A DNA stretch of 64,000 bases from Cylicocyclus nassatus (lineage: Eukaryota; Nematoda; Chromadorea; Rhabditida; Strongylidae), in NCBI GenBank assembly GCA_958299035.1, contig CATQJL010000316.1, positions 15,780,347 to 15,844,346 of the forward strand. The letters are read 5' to 3'. The notes beneath the pieces were generated by a model, which ran no database searches, was not told the DNA's origin, and saw only the letters and a list, made by a program, of their open reading frames with translations. The position numbers were made by a program, and so were the translations under genes. Positions 1-12,500 of this stretch are shown here, piece after piece; positions within the stretch are counted from its first letter, which is position 1, and every line of letters begins with the position of its first letter.

Positions 1-978
1 CCCAAAATTTTTTTGAAAAATTTGCAAAGTTGTACGGCAAGGTTTTTAGCGGATTGAATTTATTACTCACATTTAACAAGGCGTAAAGCTTTTTAAACAG
101 TTCAAATATTTCTGACAAGGAAAGAATACTTGGTTGGAGTTTCTGTATCAAGTGTATACTGAATTATAGAGCAAAAGCTTGTAGAGTTCAAAAAGCTGGT
201 TTCAAATCTGCTTACGGTATCTGCAAAGCGCTTCTGCAAGGGGAGCTAACGGAGTTTTTGAAGCAAAAGTACAAGGGTTTCGCTGAGGTAAAAGCAACTC
301 TTGAGATCTTTGCGGCGTTCAAAAGAAGTAATCGTAAGCTTATAAGACTGAAGGTATTTATTAAAACACTTTAGCAATAATTATAGCCCCATTGAGCTTA
401 CAGACGCAGTCCTAAATGATTCTATTGCAGTAGCGCTGTAAAACATTGTTCAAAAATTTTCCTTAACACCTCGCGCAAAAGCGTTTGCACCAACGAAAGC
501 AGATTTTTAATCAGCGTTTCAAACCTCACAAAAGAGTATGCATTTCATATGGGAACGCCACTTCAACCAAGTATCCCTCTCTAGTGAGAAACATTGAAAA
601 CACCGTTACAACAATATACATGGCATAACTCATGAAAGAAACTTTATGGTAGATTATCTTGATTTGTTCATACTTTCGTCATCATCAACTTTTACATTCA
701 AAATTAACGGCTCCGATAGGATATTGTAAAAGTTTTGGGTTGTTATTTTTTTGAGGCTCAACATGGCTTCTAATGGCTCTTTCCAAAATGCCTAATCAAA
801 CAGAATAGTGATCGAATCGTTCTACATTGTAAATTTGAGCAGAAGTCAGCTTTATGAAATGATACCTGAAGGCCGGCAAAATACTCGTGCAGAAAGAAAA
901 GTTAGCAATTGAACGCTGTGTGCATATTTTTGGCACACTTTGTATAAACCTGCAAAGCCTATAAGAAAGTTCTTTCAG
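1..978. other. upstream sequence without supported exons
   Basis: I see no exon here that matches the 5' half of the receptor whose 3' exons start at 979. The sequence is AT-rich with stops in all frames. The missing TM1-TM4 exons could lie before the window, because the sister gene has introns up to 1.7 kb, or they may be lost. Confidence 0.5.
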
Positions 979-3385
979 CACCTTGTACTCATTGGTGCAG
1001 TGACTACTGTTCCAGCTACGACACTTTCACTTCTTATGTATATCGTAACTATTGCTAAAATGCGCCGCCTCCGTAGTATACGAGTTTTCGCCACAAAACA
1101 GAAGGTAGGATATTAATGCATGTACTAAGCATTACCCTAATGATCAATTTATAGACCACAAGCAATCTCCAAAGCGACTTGGAGACACGCTGCATGGCAT
1201 CTGCATTGCTCATGTTTTGTGGAACTATACCTCACCTAATAATATGTGCAATGCTTATAGCATATCAGAAATTTGAAGCAGTTACTACCATTTACGCCCA
1301 TCTATGGTGAATCTTTACCTGTTTCCTTATTCAGCATGTTGGCGAAGGTGTCGCGCAAGGTGAGCGGCAGGCAGTCTGTCCTTGTGGACGACGCTGCACA
1401 ACAAGCGGCATCCCAAGCTTCAATTATAAGTTCCATCATTTTGATATGTGTACATGTAATCAATTGGATCAGAACTTTTCATGCTGGCCTCTCCCCTATT
1501 TTGGCAAATTCCCCAATTGGTAGCCACAGAAAAATTTTCATGTGCTCAAAACTCATAGCAAGGGTTGAGAGGAGAGCGGAATAAGCAGTTTCAACCGCAA
1601 CCCGAAGGCTTCACCCGTAAACGGCAAGCTCTGCCCATTTCTCAGAATATCATCTACGCGGAATATTCTCAACTTGAACCATATCCAGCATTTCTCACCA
1701 ATTGAATAAAACCTGCCAAAAACAGAGCCGCCCCCCCCCACCCGCTGCTATAAATCCGTATTGCATGCACAGACGCATGCATACAACATGCAGCCAAGCG
1801 TAGGTGTGCACGGAAGCTTTAATGAAATCAGTGCTTTTAGTTCCGACGAGAACATGAGGGTAACGCTCATGTCAGCTTAGTCATGCTCTTCAAGAAAGCA
1901 TTACATTCTAGAAAATCAATTTCGGATATTCACTCTTTGATCATTTTGAAGGTGCGAACGTGTGCACCGTAATGCTCCAATTCAGTGTGCAATACTTCAT
2001 GTTGCACTCTAAATAGGTTGCTTCGCGAAGTGAGCGGAGGATTTTATCCTAGCCCTACTTACTATTCCCCGCTCAACCTCTTCCGCTCTCTATACATAAT
2101 TTAGATGTGAAAGCATTTCGGTGGAACAACATCAGTGTCCTTTTTGGCATAACATAGAACTTTAACTACTATGCCTGTTCAATAAGTGTTCAAGACTGAT
2201 TACAAACCGTCTCACTCATCAGCTTTTACTTTTGACGAAATCAAGATGTGATGAGAAGTGATAATTTTTCCTTGTTTTCCATGTTGTCAAGATGAAAACA
2301 TATGCAGAATTTCGTTTTGATTTTAACCATAACTACAGTTTTCGTCAAAAATAGAACCTACACGCTTTTCTACGGTTTTGTTTGTCGGAACTTGTAGAAC
2401 AAGCGGGAGGTGAGGAGAAAGAACTGGAAAAGGGAAGCGAAAAGACCATATCACAAAGCTAGAGTCCGAGCAAAACTGCAATAATCCAAAAACTAGCTTA
2501 GAGCGGCAAAGATAGGTTTTCTCAAAACTATTTTTTATCAACAAGTTTGTAGGAGGGGAATAAACTAAGAAGGATTACAGAAGGTGTAGGATTATCCACT
2601 AATGCGCAAGATGACATTTCCCAATGCTCCTCCTCGTTTTATGTGTCCGGCTTTTGAGTTGCATGATAAAGTGGCTGAAGGAACTCTTTCACAGGACAAT
2701 GTCAGAGCTTTCAACTTTGCCCAGACACTACCTTCAAGAGTGCCACTGCCTAAGCAAAGAATGCTTAGTCGAGGTGCCCTTTTTAGATGCGATGTATTCC
2801 AACCGTATTGAAGAGCATAAAACGTAATGAATAATGTGTCTTGCTTATCTGCGGAACTTTGTGGACAAGGAGTTATGAGCGTTTATTGGAGCAAAGAACT
2901 GATTGTTCATTGGATATAATGAGTTGCTAAAGTCTTCATAGCCTTTCAAGCAACCAAGTAAAATGTGCTTTTTTATCATGAAATTTTTATTGAAAAAATG
3001 CTCTGATAACTACCACTGCTCCACTAAAAGGCCAGATAAGATATTACGATTATTCCAGGCTTATCTAGGCATTTGGTTTTCTGCTCGAATAAAGCTCATA
3101 ACTTTTCGCTTGAAAGCGTCCCAGATAAAAAATTGCAGATGAAAAATTTGGATTTGAAATCCTCGTCTTATGCTCTTTGATATAATTTACATGCCACTTC
3201 CACTAAGTATGTTTTCCTTGTAAGTTAAACTACTCTTTACAATCTTACACATTTTCAGGATGCCCGCTGCCGACATAATGATTTCTGCTCCTTCATGGGC
3301 TTTGGTACTGACATCTACAAAACTGCATAGGCATTTCTGGGAAAAAGTGGCCACTTTGTTGGGAAGTATAAGCCCAACTGTGTAG
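979..3385 (+). CDS. serpentine chemoreceptor (srg/srv-like), 3' exons only
   Basis: Three exons encode the C-terminal half of a nematode seven-TM receptor. They are 979-1104 (TM5 and the start of the third intracellular loop, with YIVTIAKMRRLR), 1155-1306 (TM6, with RCMASALLMFCG) and 3259-3385 (TM7, WMPAADIMISAPSWAL, then a short basic tail and TAG). Every boundary is GT/AG and the phases agree: 0/0, then a split TG|G tryptophan codon. Exon lengths (126, 152 and 127 nt) equal those of the last three exons of the receptor at 9571-13797, and the proteins align without gaps, so this is a recent paralogue. No stop or frameshift is seen. TM1-TM4 exons are absent from 1-978, so the gene is either cut by the window edge or a 5'-truncated pseudogene. 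The 1.95-kb last intron shows no recognised feature. The receptor presumably binds small molecules at a sensory-neuron membrane; that is inferred from the family. Confidence 0.8.
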
Positions 3386-4858
3386 TAACTCAAATTTCGA
3401 GACAGACTATTGCGTAAGCGTGCCCTAGATAGTACTCCAATAAAAATTTCGCACCGAAATGATTCACATGAATATCACACATTAGAGATGTCTCACGATG
3501 TTTGCTCGCAACATTCTGATTGCCAAACATGTCTAGTGAGCAATCTTTGTTTCAGAAAACAAGAATTGCCTTACAACATGCCGTTCGCATGGGTAACCGA
3601 ATTTTCACATACAGTCAGTAAACTATGCGTACAGTATGTTCTACCTTCGAAAAAAAAGGGAAAGCCTTTTTATGGAGTGGAGATACATTCTACCTTCGAA
3701 GAAGAAAACCTCGACACTTCTATGGGGATGATAAAAAGAAAGCAAATAAAAAGGCGACACTAATACATAAAACACACATCAAACAGAAAAGATGATGTTT
3801 GTTTTGCCTACTTTAGCGCGTATTTGGCGCGATATCGCGAACTTGGAGTGGAATTAGTCACCATTCAGAATTTTTAGGAATCGTAGTCGAGCGGAGGTAT
3901 GTGGGTATAAGAACCTTACGAAGTTTTTATTCCATATGCAGATCGTATATATAGACGACCTAAAAAATCAGATGAGAATTGAGCCTAGCTTAGTTGTCAT
4001 CAGCATAAGTGAACTCAGCTGATAGAAGGGAAGTTTGCTACGGATTTCATTCAGAAGGTATTTATGAACTTCTCGAACGTATGTGACGTCCCTCAGGCGC
4101 ATATGCACATCAGGTTTGGTCCCACATTATCGAGTCTTCGGTGTGTAGACTTATATGGAATACAAGTTTGAATTCCTGCGCCAAATCATTTGACATTAAC
4201 AATTACTTGTTCTGGCTTGCTCAAGCCAGTGAGGATGTTTGGAAGCAGAGCCTGTCATAAAGCGCGGGTTTTCTGCTGCTTCTAATAAATTCTTAGAGAA
4301 ACTCTTAACTTGCCAGGGACTCCTTTTGTGACTGCCAAACAGTTCCATTGTCTATACCGGCTCCGCTGTACCTGTTTACAAATCTACTAAGTAACTGAGG
4401 TTAATCCTGCCTAGAGAACTTTTCGTTGTCTAACTCGCAATAGAGATTTGTGCCTTAGGAATCTTCAATATGCGCTCTGGAAGGGCATTTCCAGTATGAA
4501 TTAATAATGCGACACATTTCCGCATTTTCTAAGGCTAAATCTAGACGTGAGAACGACACTCCTTTTCTCTGGTAATCCATCTTGTATTGACATCAGGCCA
4601 AAACCCCGCTACGGAAAAAGCATCATGAAAGCTTTTTTGATCAGAGTTTCAAACGGCCTACAAAAGCACCGGTTCAACTTCAGGGTAAAGCAGACTCAAT
4701 ATCGACAGAATGACATTACATTGATAATGAGTTGAAAGGTGATTGGGTACTTATGACTCAATAATACAACGGTAAGGGTTTTTTACGTCTGTCTGTGTGT
4801 CTGTATGTACACATCCCTCATGGATTTGGTGGAGCGAGTCCCACGGTCGGTCTTGAGT

Positions 4859-4990
4859 GGGTAGGGAAACGAACTCCGCCAGTTTGAGCCCGTTCGCTGA
4901 CAACTGCTCCTTTTCCTACATTGTTTCACGTCGTTGCAGGACCAAGTCCGCGGAGGCGGTTCGAACTGGCGGAGTTAGTTTCCCTACCCG
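4859..4990. mobile_element. 132-bp MITE with 8-bp target duplication (hAT-like)
   Basis: The ends are inverted: GGGTAGGGAAACGAACTCCG on the left mirrors the right end around 4956-4989, with a few mismatches. The element is bracketed by the identical 8-mer TCTTGAGT at 4851-4858 and 4991-4998. An 8-bp duplication is typical of the hAT transposase superfamily. There is no coding capacity, so it must have been moved in trans. Confidence 0.75.
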
Positions 4991-5548
4991 TCTTGAGTTA
5001 TAACTTTATAGCACCCTACCAGCATGTAGGACCACCATGCAAAATTTCAAACGGATCCGATGCGGATCCTACAAAACTCGAGCGTCAAACGGATCCATAT
5101 GAGTCAAGCTTGCAAAATTTGGTCCGTATTTACATTTCTCGAAAGTTTGTTTTGTCATCAAGTAGGCAAAGCAAGAAGACACTCCAAAAAGACAAGAAAA
5201 TGTTAAGCGCCAAAAAAAAGATCAGTTGAGTGAATCGTCGATTTTCTAAGGTTTTACCTAAGCTGTCGCCAGGGCATATTTTGATACTTTCCCGCCACCA
5301 GTGAATAGCGGTTTAGGTTTTTTTGTTAAGGGCAACTATAATCCCATATTAACAGCTTTACGAGAATCCTCTTGCACAAAGTCAGCCTTTTGCTTGCTAT
5401 TGAAGTTTCAGTGCCATGTGGTAACTCTAAATCTAGCATCCTTCGTAGCAAAACCACAACGCAGTTGCGAACAGCATTAACCTCGGCTAAGTTGCATACC
5501 TCCCAAAACAGCGCCTTTGAACGAAAGATACCGTGCGTTGCGTTTGAT

Positions 5549-5592
5549 ACGTTGGTGTGCTTGATACCTTCGGGTATCAACCACACCAACGT
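5549..5592. other. 44-nt near-perfect hairpin with TTCG loop
   Basis: ACGTTGGTGTG-C-TTGATACC, then TTCG, then the complementary arm. It forms 19 paired positions with a single C/C mismatch at the symmetric position, closed by a UUCG tetraloop if transcribed. It is followed by CGTTTTTT. No host gene is recognisable. It is short for a microRNA precursor and could be the fossil centre of a foldback element. Confidence 0.7.
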
Positions 5593-6819
5593 CGTTTTTT
5601 CTCAATTTCTGCCATCTCGGACAAGCAACTTTTGTTGTTAAAGTTGCAGTGTCAAAGACAATTTCTCATGGGTCGCATTGCTAAGATACAAATTGTTATG
5701 CTCACTCTCCTACATTGATTATTCACGAAAAATACGTAGGCGAGATCTACCTAAGCGTACAGTGCATTAGATTACGGTAGCTACGTCATCTCTAAATGCG
5801 GAAACACCTTAAAGGACAAAGTGAGTAAAATGGCAGACGTATTCGGTATTGAAATGGCGATCACAAGCACAAACGAAGCTAGATAAAAGGTGAAGCGAGT
5901 GTAAGTAATTGGTACACAAGTGCAACATCAAATAAGATGAGTGTACTACTGTGGGCAGCAAGTTAAACCGAAAAATAGCTTTGCTTCAACTTTGATACTA
6001 GTCTCAGATATATTATGTGCTCTGACCTATACTGATTGGTTGCCGGTTTCGAATGACTGCAAGGCCCTTTTGCCCCGCGCATCCCCGTGGGGAGAGGAGA
6101 GATCTGCGACATATTTTTCTACTTTAGATATCTGTACTCCTTTTTTCTGTCTATGCTATAAAAGTTTTTATGCCCTGATATGGGTATAATGTGGCAGAAT
6201 ACAAGCTGAGTTTTGCACTGTATGTGTGATCTCCTAGAGGATCGCCACGGGATCATCTGCATTTTCAAAGTCATTTATTTTCCTTTGAACTTGATGACAA
6301 TGATGTAAAATTGTACCCAGATAAAACGCCACTATTGAACATATTTATAAGGAAATAGTGAAATCTCAAAAAAAAGGATATCTCAGATGAACCGCTGTTC
6401 GCAAGCTGAGGTCCATCAAAAAACCTACAAGATGCGCAATTCATTTGTTCTGTATAAAAACACTAGCAAAGCCATAGTAGACCCTTAGTAAACCTTTGCG
6501 ATGTTTTCATAGACTTTCTGGAAAAATAGACAACTTTGAAACAGGGGGTGTGACCCCGAGTGATACCTTGGGGCCCCTCCTTAGGGAATCGGGAATCATA
6601 ATCAATTTCAGCTTGTATGGCAATGTCTGTCATCCATCATACTCAAGTATCAGAGTATAAGAACCTTTGCACCTTTGTATACTTTCTTGAAAGGCATTCA
6701 AGAAAGTATACAAATATCTAGAGTAGAAAATAAAGAATATACATATCTAGAGTAGAAAATATAATAGAGTCTCGGGTCCTCTTCCCTCCCCAGCGGGGAT
6801 ATACGTGCATGCAAGCTTG

Positions 6820-7538
6820 AGGGCCGCATGCATTAACATCCCCGCCGGGGAGAGGATCGCAGCATAAAAAGAAAGCTTCATATCCTAAAGCTCTAAACTT
6901 TTGGATTTCACGCTGTCTACACATTTGCAAGTATTCCTACCATCCTTCACTATGAACATATTGAACAGGAGCGAGAAGCTGCACAAGCAGCATTTCTACC
7001 ATTTTGTATGATCACATGATGATCCCCCGGGGACGATCATTCATTCTTCAAAGTCATTTCTCTTTCTTTAAAGTCAATGAAAACATTCCAAAGCTGCACT
7101 GATCTAACCAACAGTGCTAAGCATATTGCTGAGGAAGACAAATGAGTTCTGAAATATCAAAATTTCCGATGAACCCCAAAACTGTGGTACAACGAAAATT
7201 TCATGACTCCAAAACATCATTTGTTCTTATCAGCAACATGCTTAGCACTGTTGGGCTAGATAAGCAATACAACTTTGGATGTTTTCATTAACTTTGAAAA
7301 AAGAAAAATGACTCTAAAAACAGACGGTCGTCCCTGAGGATTACTAGGGGATCATACAAAAAGCTGGAAAATGCGGCGTCTGCAGCTTCTCGCTTCTGTT
7401 CAATATGTTCATAGTGGAGGAGGTGGGAATACTTACTGATAGGTAAACAGCGTGAAATCCAGATATCTAGAGTTTCAGGATATCTTTCTTTCAAGCTGCG
7501 ATCCCCTCTCCGGCGTGGATGTTGATGCATGCGGCCCT
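6820..7538. mobile_element. 719-bp foldback element
   Basis: The outer boundary is AGGGCCGCATGCAT on the left and its complement ending at 7538. Arms of roughly 300 bp pair around a centre near 7179, including ATGAACATATTGAACAG and GTGCTAAGCAT blocks and their complements. Arm divergence is substantial, so the insertion is old. Terminal duplications could not be defined. Confidence 0.7.
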
Positions 7539-8487
7539 AAGAGAATAATCATCCAAAAGCTTAACTTTCATTGCAAGCATCGCTTGGTGGTGTTCCCATA
7601 CTTGTAGCTTTATGCTATTCACAGAGAATTGAGAACTACTTTTACTCATTTATGTTTATTTCACCTTTCGTAATCCTCCTTTTCCATGCCTTCAACAAAT
7701 TTCACGCTAAAATCTTTTGATCCCAGTTGTCCGCAGAATTGAAGAAAAAACTTGAAGGCACCGTCTATTCAAATTCTCGATTTCCATGTTTTCGCCGGTT
7801 TCAGGCCTTCTGAAGGTCTTCTTTTCGAATGAGGAGTCGAGAATCCATGAAACGTCAAAAACCCCCGTTTTGAAGAACCCGCTGCAGCAAGCGCAAGCGA
7901 GGGAAAGACTGCAAAGTGGAGGGGAGACCAGCTGGGTGGAGTGACCAGCTCTAGATTTGCACCTTTCAGAGCGGATTTCTCTCTTCAGAAGCAATCTTTC
8001 GCGGTGCAAGGGGGTTTTCTAGTGTGGGCCCCCAGACTAGTATGTCAACATAGACTCGTCAACCCCCACTTTGTGTAGACGGTGCCTTTAAGCAAGAAAA
8101 AGGGCGAAATTTGGATCGAAAGCGGATAACTTGGGTAGCGCCAGGGTAGCGTGGGGTGAGGCACGCCACACCTAGGGCGTCGTATGAAATAAATAGGAGG
8201 AGGTCGTAATCGAGTAATGCTAGTAATAGCGTTGTTATCAATAGCACGATTCAGCTCGTCAGATAATCTTATTACGCAATACAAGAGGTATTGATTTATC
8301 ATTTGTATACCTTCCGTAGCATAATAAAGAGGTCCCACCAAGCAAACGAGTTATTTTTCCATAATAAGCATGTCAAATGACCCTTCTGGACCGTCCAAGT
8401 AAATTCTGAAATTTTAGATACTGGGCTTGAGTAAATTGGTCATTCTCGAACATGATCAACTTTGTTTCCGAATGAATTAGGAACCTC

Positions 8488-9057
8488 TTTTTGCGCTTAA
8501 TACAAAGCACTACCCCTTCTTTGCATACCTCAGAGAATCCGCTTCAAAACACCGCCAAAATGTGAAATTAGAGGCGAACCGATTTCTCGCTTGTCTTATT
8601 TTTTTGCTTTTCTTTTACCAACTATTACTCAGAGCAAAAAAGACGAATTAGGCTCAAATAATTCCTGTAGGAATACAAACGGGTAAGGAATCATACAGAA
8701 TAATGTTCGCTCAAAATGCTTCTATGTCATAGTTGAAATAGGGTGTGTCGCATACCAAATAAGGTGTGGCAGCCACATTTCCATGGGGTTGTACCACACC
8801 CCATTAACTTGCCTTTAAAGGATTTCTTAGCGAATGAAATATACATAATTCGACTAAATTTCATAGATTTGATAGGATAGAGCCTGAATCGTCTTCTTTG
8901 CTCTGAGTAATAGCTGGTGAAAGCACAGCCATCAAACGGGAAAAATAGGAAAACGAGATTTTGCCTTGATTCTAAATCACAATTTTGCGGTCTTTTTTGG
9001 GCGCGATTTCTAAGGGCGTGTAAAGAAAGGAGTAGTGCTTTGTACTAAGCGCAAAAA
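8488..9057. mobile_element. 570-bp foldback element
   Basis: TTTTTGCGCTTAATACAAAG at the left end is mirrored at 9037-9057. A second pair, ACTATTACTCAGAGCAAA near 8623 and its complement near 8898, also matches. The interior carries a short 'GGTGTGTCGCATACC...CCACACCCC' dyad around 8740-8805. No open frame of note lies inside. Confidence 0.7.
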
Positions 9058-9105
9058 CAAGTAGTGATGTTTAAAAACACCATCTCGCTCAGATGGCCCA
9101 GTATC

Positions 9106-9285
9106 AGGGCCCGGCACGAGGTGGCTAGATGAAACTGCAAAAAACGAAGTCCCCTTGAATTTCGCGAATTTTTACGAAGTCCCCTTTGACCCTGGACCAA
9201 ATTCCCTAAAAATCCTCCAAAAAACGAAAGTCGACTAGAAAAAAAACTTCGCAAATTCTGCGTTTTTTCGGCCGCAAAAACGGCA
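9106..9285. repeat. dispersed repeat, copy 1
   Basis: The block starts at GGGCCCGGCACGAG and contains two 'TTTACGAAGTCC' motifs, 'CCCCTTTGACCC' and 'GCGTTTTTTCGGCC'. It recurs with the same order of motifs inside the insertion at 30915-31157. The identity of the parental element is unknown. Confidence 0.65.
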
Positions 9286-9570
9286 GAATTCGCTCAAACT
9301 TGTTCCATAGCAGTTTTTGGCATGCTAATTGAAAACATCTTACTCGTTTTGCTTGGTAGGCCTTTGTGTTGCTCCTATCTTCGGTATGCAATAGTTCAAG
9401 GGATCTTATGACGGTAATTAGGGAAGTGGGGGGAGGTTGTATCCAGCGATCTTGTGCCACACTCTTGCTTGACCCTACTTGGGAAGTGAAGAAGGGGCTG
9501 AAAATTACCTCGACTTGTGACATTGCTTCGGCATAAGGAAAAAAGATGACGCAGCTTTAACACCTTTCAG

Positions 9571-12500
9571 ATGGAGTTCCCGATATGGCAGGGTGTAATT
9601 ATTGCTGCTTCAACTACGTCCATGTTCGCTTACATTCTAATCGTAGTGCACATCTTCAGAGGAAGGAAACAAATTCCGTTTTACAACAAATCATTTTTTC
9701 GGCTCTGTCTTTCTAATGTAAGTTCTCATTCCGTTATCCAGTATACTAAAAATAAGGTGCTATTCGTCTAGTTTATCGTCCACTTCGCTTATTTCGTCGA
9801 GATTAACATATGCTTGCGTCCTCTCCATTATGGATTACTCAATCCACTATTCAAAAGATATCCCCAAACATTGACGACAATCATGAAAGTCGCACTGTGT
9901 ATTGTATCGTATCTGAGTTTAGTCGCAGGCTGTGGTGATGTTATGGTGGCCGCGAATCGGCTTACGTCAGCATTTCATCCTACTACCTATGAAAAGGTGC
10001 TTTTTTTGTACGCAGCAGAGCACTATCAATCCACTTGAACACTTTAACCTTTCTAGGCATTCTGTCTGGTGAGCTTAAAATTGATAAAACTTGACCCACA
10101 GACTAGATCAACCATCTTTTTAGCATCATGCCTTTTCTGTGACTGACACCCAATACAACAAAATGTACTCTATCTCTTTGTAATTCTCATTTCTTTACAA
10201 TCCTCTTCCTCCAAAAAGCACCGCAATGATCAGACAGAGATCAGACGCAGACGTTCGTATCTCTTAATGTCACTAATGCTAATGTTAATGCAATCGTCTC
10301 TCTTTGAATTCTTGTATTCAAGGCATATTAAGGCTTCCAAAATGTGCAAGGGAGTATGTTGATAAAATAGGTGGATCTGGATTGGCTATGCCCAAACAGG
10401 CTAAGCCGACCGTTAGGTGACCGCAAGAAACCAAAGAACTATTTTTCCGGTGCTCGCCTTGCCATAAATCGCATGACCGCCTGCCCCAGCGATTACCTGA
10501 GGGGGTGTATTGCAGACTTTGCCTGATAACACAGATAAGCTTCTTAACCTCCACGTTATAGCATTGCTTTTCGTACTCTCTCGGTAGCAAAGCCACGCTG
10601 TGACGCAAGACTCCATCTCTACAAATCTAGAAGCCAATGATATCTTCCTCTTTCTTTGCTGTAAATTCTTGTAAACTGCATAGGGTGAGAATTTATTGAT
10701 AATCTCATTTCAATTCTGCATGACAATTTCGTTTTTCTTGAATATTCATGCTAAAATATCACGATTTTGTTTAGTTCACCCATTTGCTAGCGAAATTTTG
10801 ACGATGATCACCATCGATTTAATAGTGGCCGCTATTAAACATTGCGCGGCGACAACAGAAATAGTCCCGCTAACGATCTCGAACCACGGTCACCGTGATC
10901 GTATCGTAATTATTTACATATTAGATGCCTGCTCATGCCGTATTGCTGGGGAGACCGCCCTTCTGAACCGCTAGCATTCGCAACCTAATTACTGCGCGCC
11001 TCTGACTGGTCGGTGCTGCCGCCGCTTAGGTAGGCGAGAGCTATGCTGTCGTTAAAGTCGTCTGAATTGGACTGCAAAGGCATTCTCATGATAAAAAGAA
11101 TCAATCGATTTTCCCATGAAGCTCGAAAATGTTTTATGTGGGCGGCTTAGGTAAATTCTTCAGCTTACACGTACAGACTTCATGGCGTTTTGAAAACTGG
11201 GAAGGGCGAAGAAATTACGAAATGGCCTAAAAAACATGCAACCTTTCCAACTTTTTGTATTCATAACTCAAACATCCTCATCCTCTACATCTATCATTAT
11301 TCGTGTGCTTCACTTGCCTTGAAATGCTCAGAAATACTTGAAAACTCTGCTAGATTATAAGAAAGGAGAAGTAATTAACGCCGCCCGGGCAGAGTAATTA
11401 TCGCTAGGACGCAGCGGTTCAGAAAGGCATACACCCGTTGGATGCTGCACACGCTGTAAGACTAACTTAGGTCCGCTCCAGGGGAGATACTGAGGGGAAA
11501 TTTACTACGCGCCAGAGACTCGATATAGTCCAAATTAACCTTTCAGCTTTAGCCTTGACACTAGCAGCGAAAATTTTTGTTTTTTCTATCATATAATAGA
11601 AGTATATTTTGAGAGCGTAGACCGAAACTTTTGGCAAGTAGGATAAAGGTCACGCATTTGATAAGACTATAACATCCATGTTTTCTATAGCGCTGCCTCT
11701 GCACAGGTTTGGGCCTGTTTGTTATGGAAATTATGGGCATTTCAATATATAACGCCATTCCTGATAGTGCTGACAACAGTGGTACTGCAACCACTAAAGC
11801 CGCTCACACATGTATCTAGCAAAAGTCATGTTATGTTTAACTTCGATGATGGTCCAATGAAGGTACACATTTTTTTTTACTTTCCAGTCCTTTTACTTTT
11901 AAAAGTTGAGATACCCTATTTTCAGGTGTATAAGCCGCACCCTTTTCACTCTAAAGGCGAACACGCCAAAAGACTGACTGTCATCATGGAGCGCGTTAAG
12001 TGAGAGCAGTATGCGATAAGGCGACCGCTTCGCGAGACATATGCGCGGCGGCACGCCTGGGTCTGCTCGCGTTTAGGGCAAAGAGGGTGCGGCTTATACA
12101 CCTGAAAATAGGGTAAATGTATTTCAATGCCTAACTCTTGCGTTGCAGAAATTGATGGTTTCTGTGCATGCTGAATTCACGCAAAAGTTTTCTCTGAAGC
12201 AATGCAAAATTCCCGAGAATTTCCAGAAGAAGACTAATTCTCTGCTATTCAGCACCTCACACTTATTGGTGCATTGGCTGCTGCTCTGACTATGATACTT
12301 TCACTTCTCATGTATATCATGACTATTGCTAAAATGCGACATTTTCGCAGAACACGAATCTTTAGCACAAATCTGAAGGTATACATGAGATCCATGCATT
12401 AGACGTGGATTCGTTTTATACTGTCCAATTCAGATCAGCAGCAGTTCTCATAGCGATTTGGAGAAACGCTGCATGGCATCTGCATTGCTCATGTTTTGTG

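Larger units (their letters stand above)
3386..9570. other. intergenic region between the two receptor genes
   Basis: No convincing exon was found. A 117-codon frame at 3410-3763 has no homology I recognise and no splice context. The stretch is dominated by inverted repeats, listed separately at 4859, 5549, 6820 and 8488. A diverged relative of the 6820 foldback is visible near 6070-6290, sharing the 'gaGGATCGc' and 'CCCCGTGGGGAGAGG' blocks. Transposon debris is the best description. Confidence 0.6.

Noticed and set aside
3410..3763. 117-codon + strand frame after the first receptor
   Set aside because: It starts 24 bp after the receptor stop with no splice site, homology or domain. Most likely 3' untranslated sequence.
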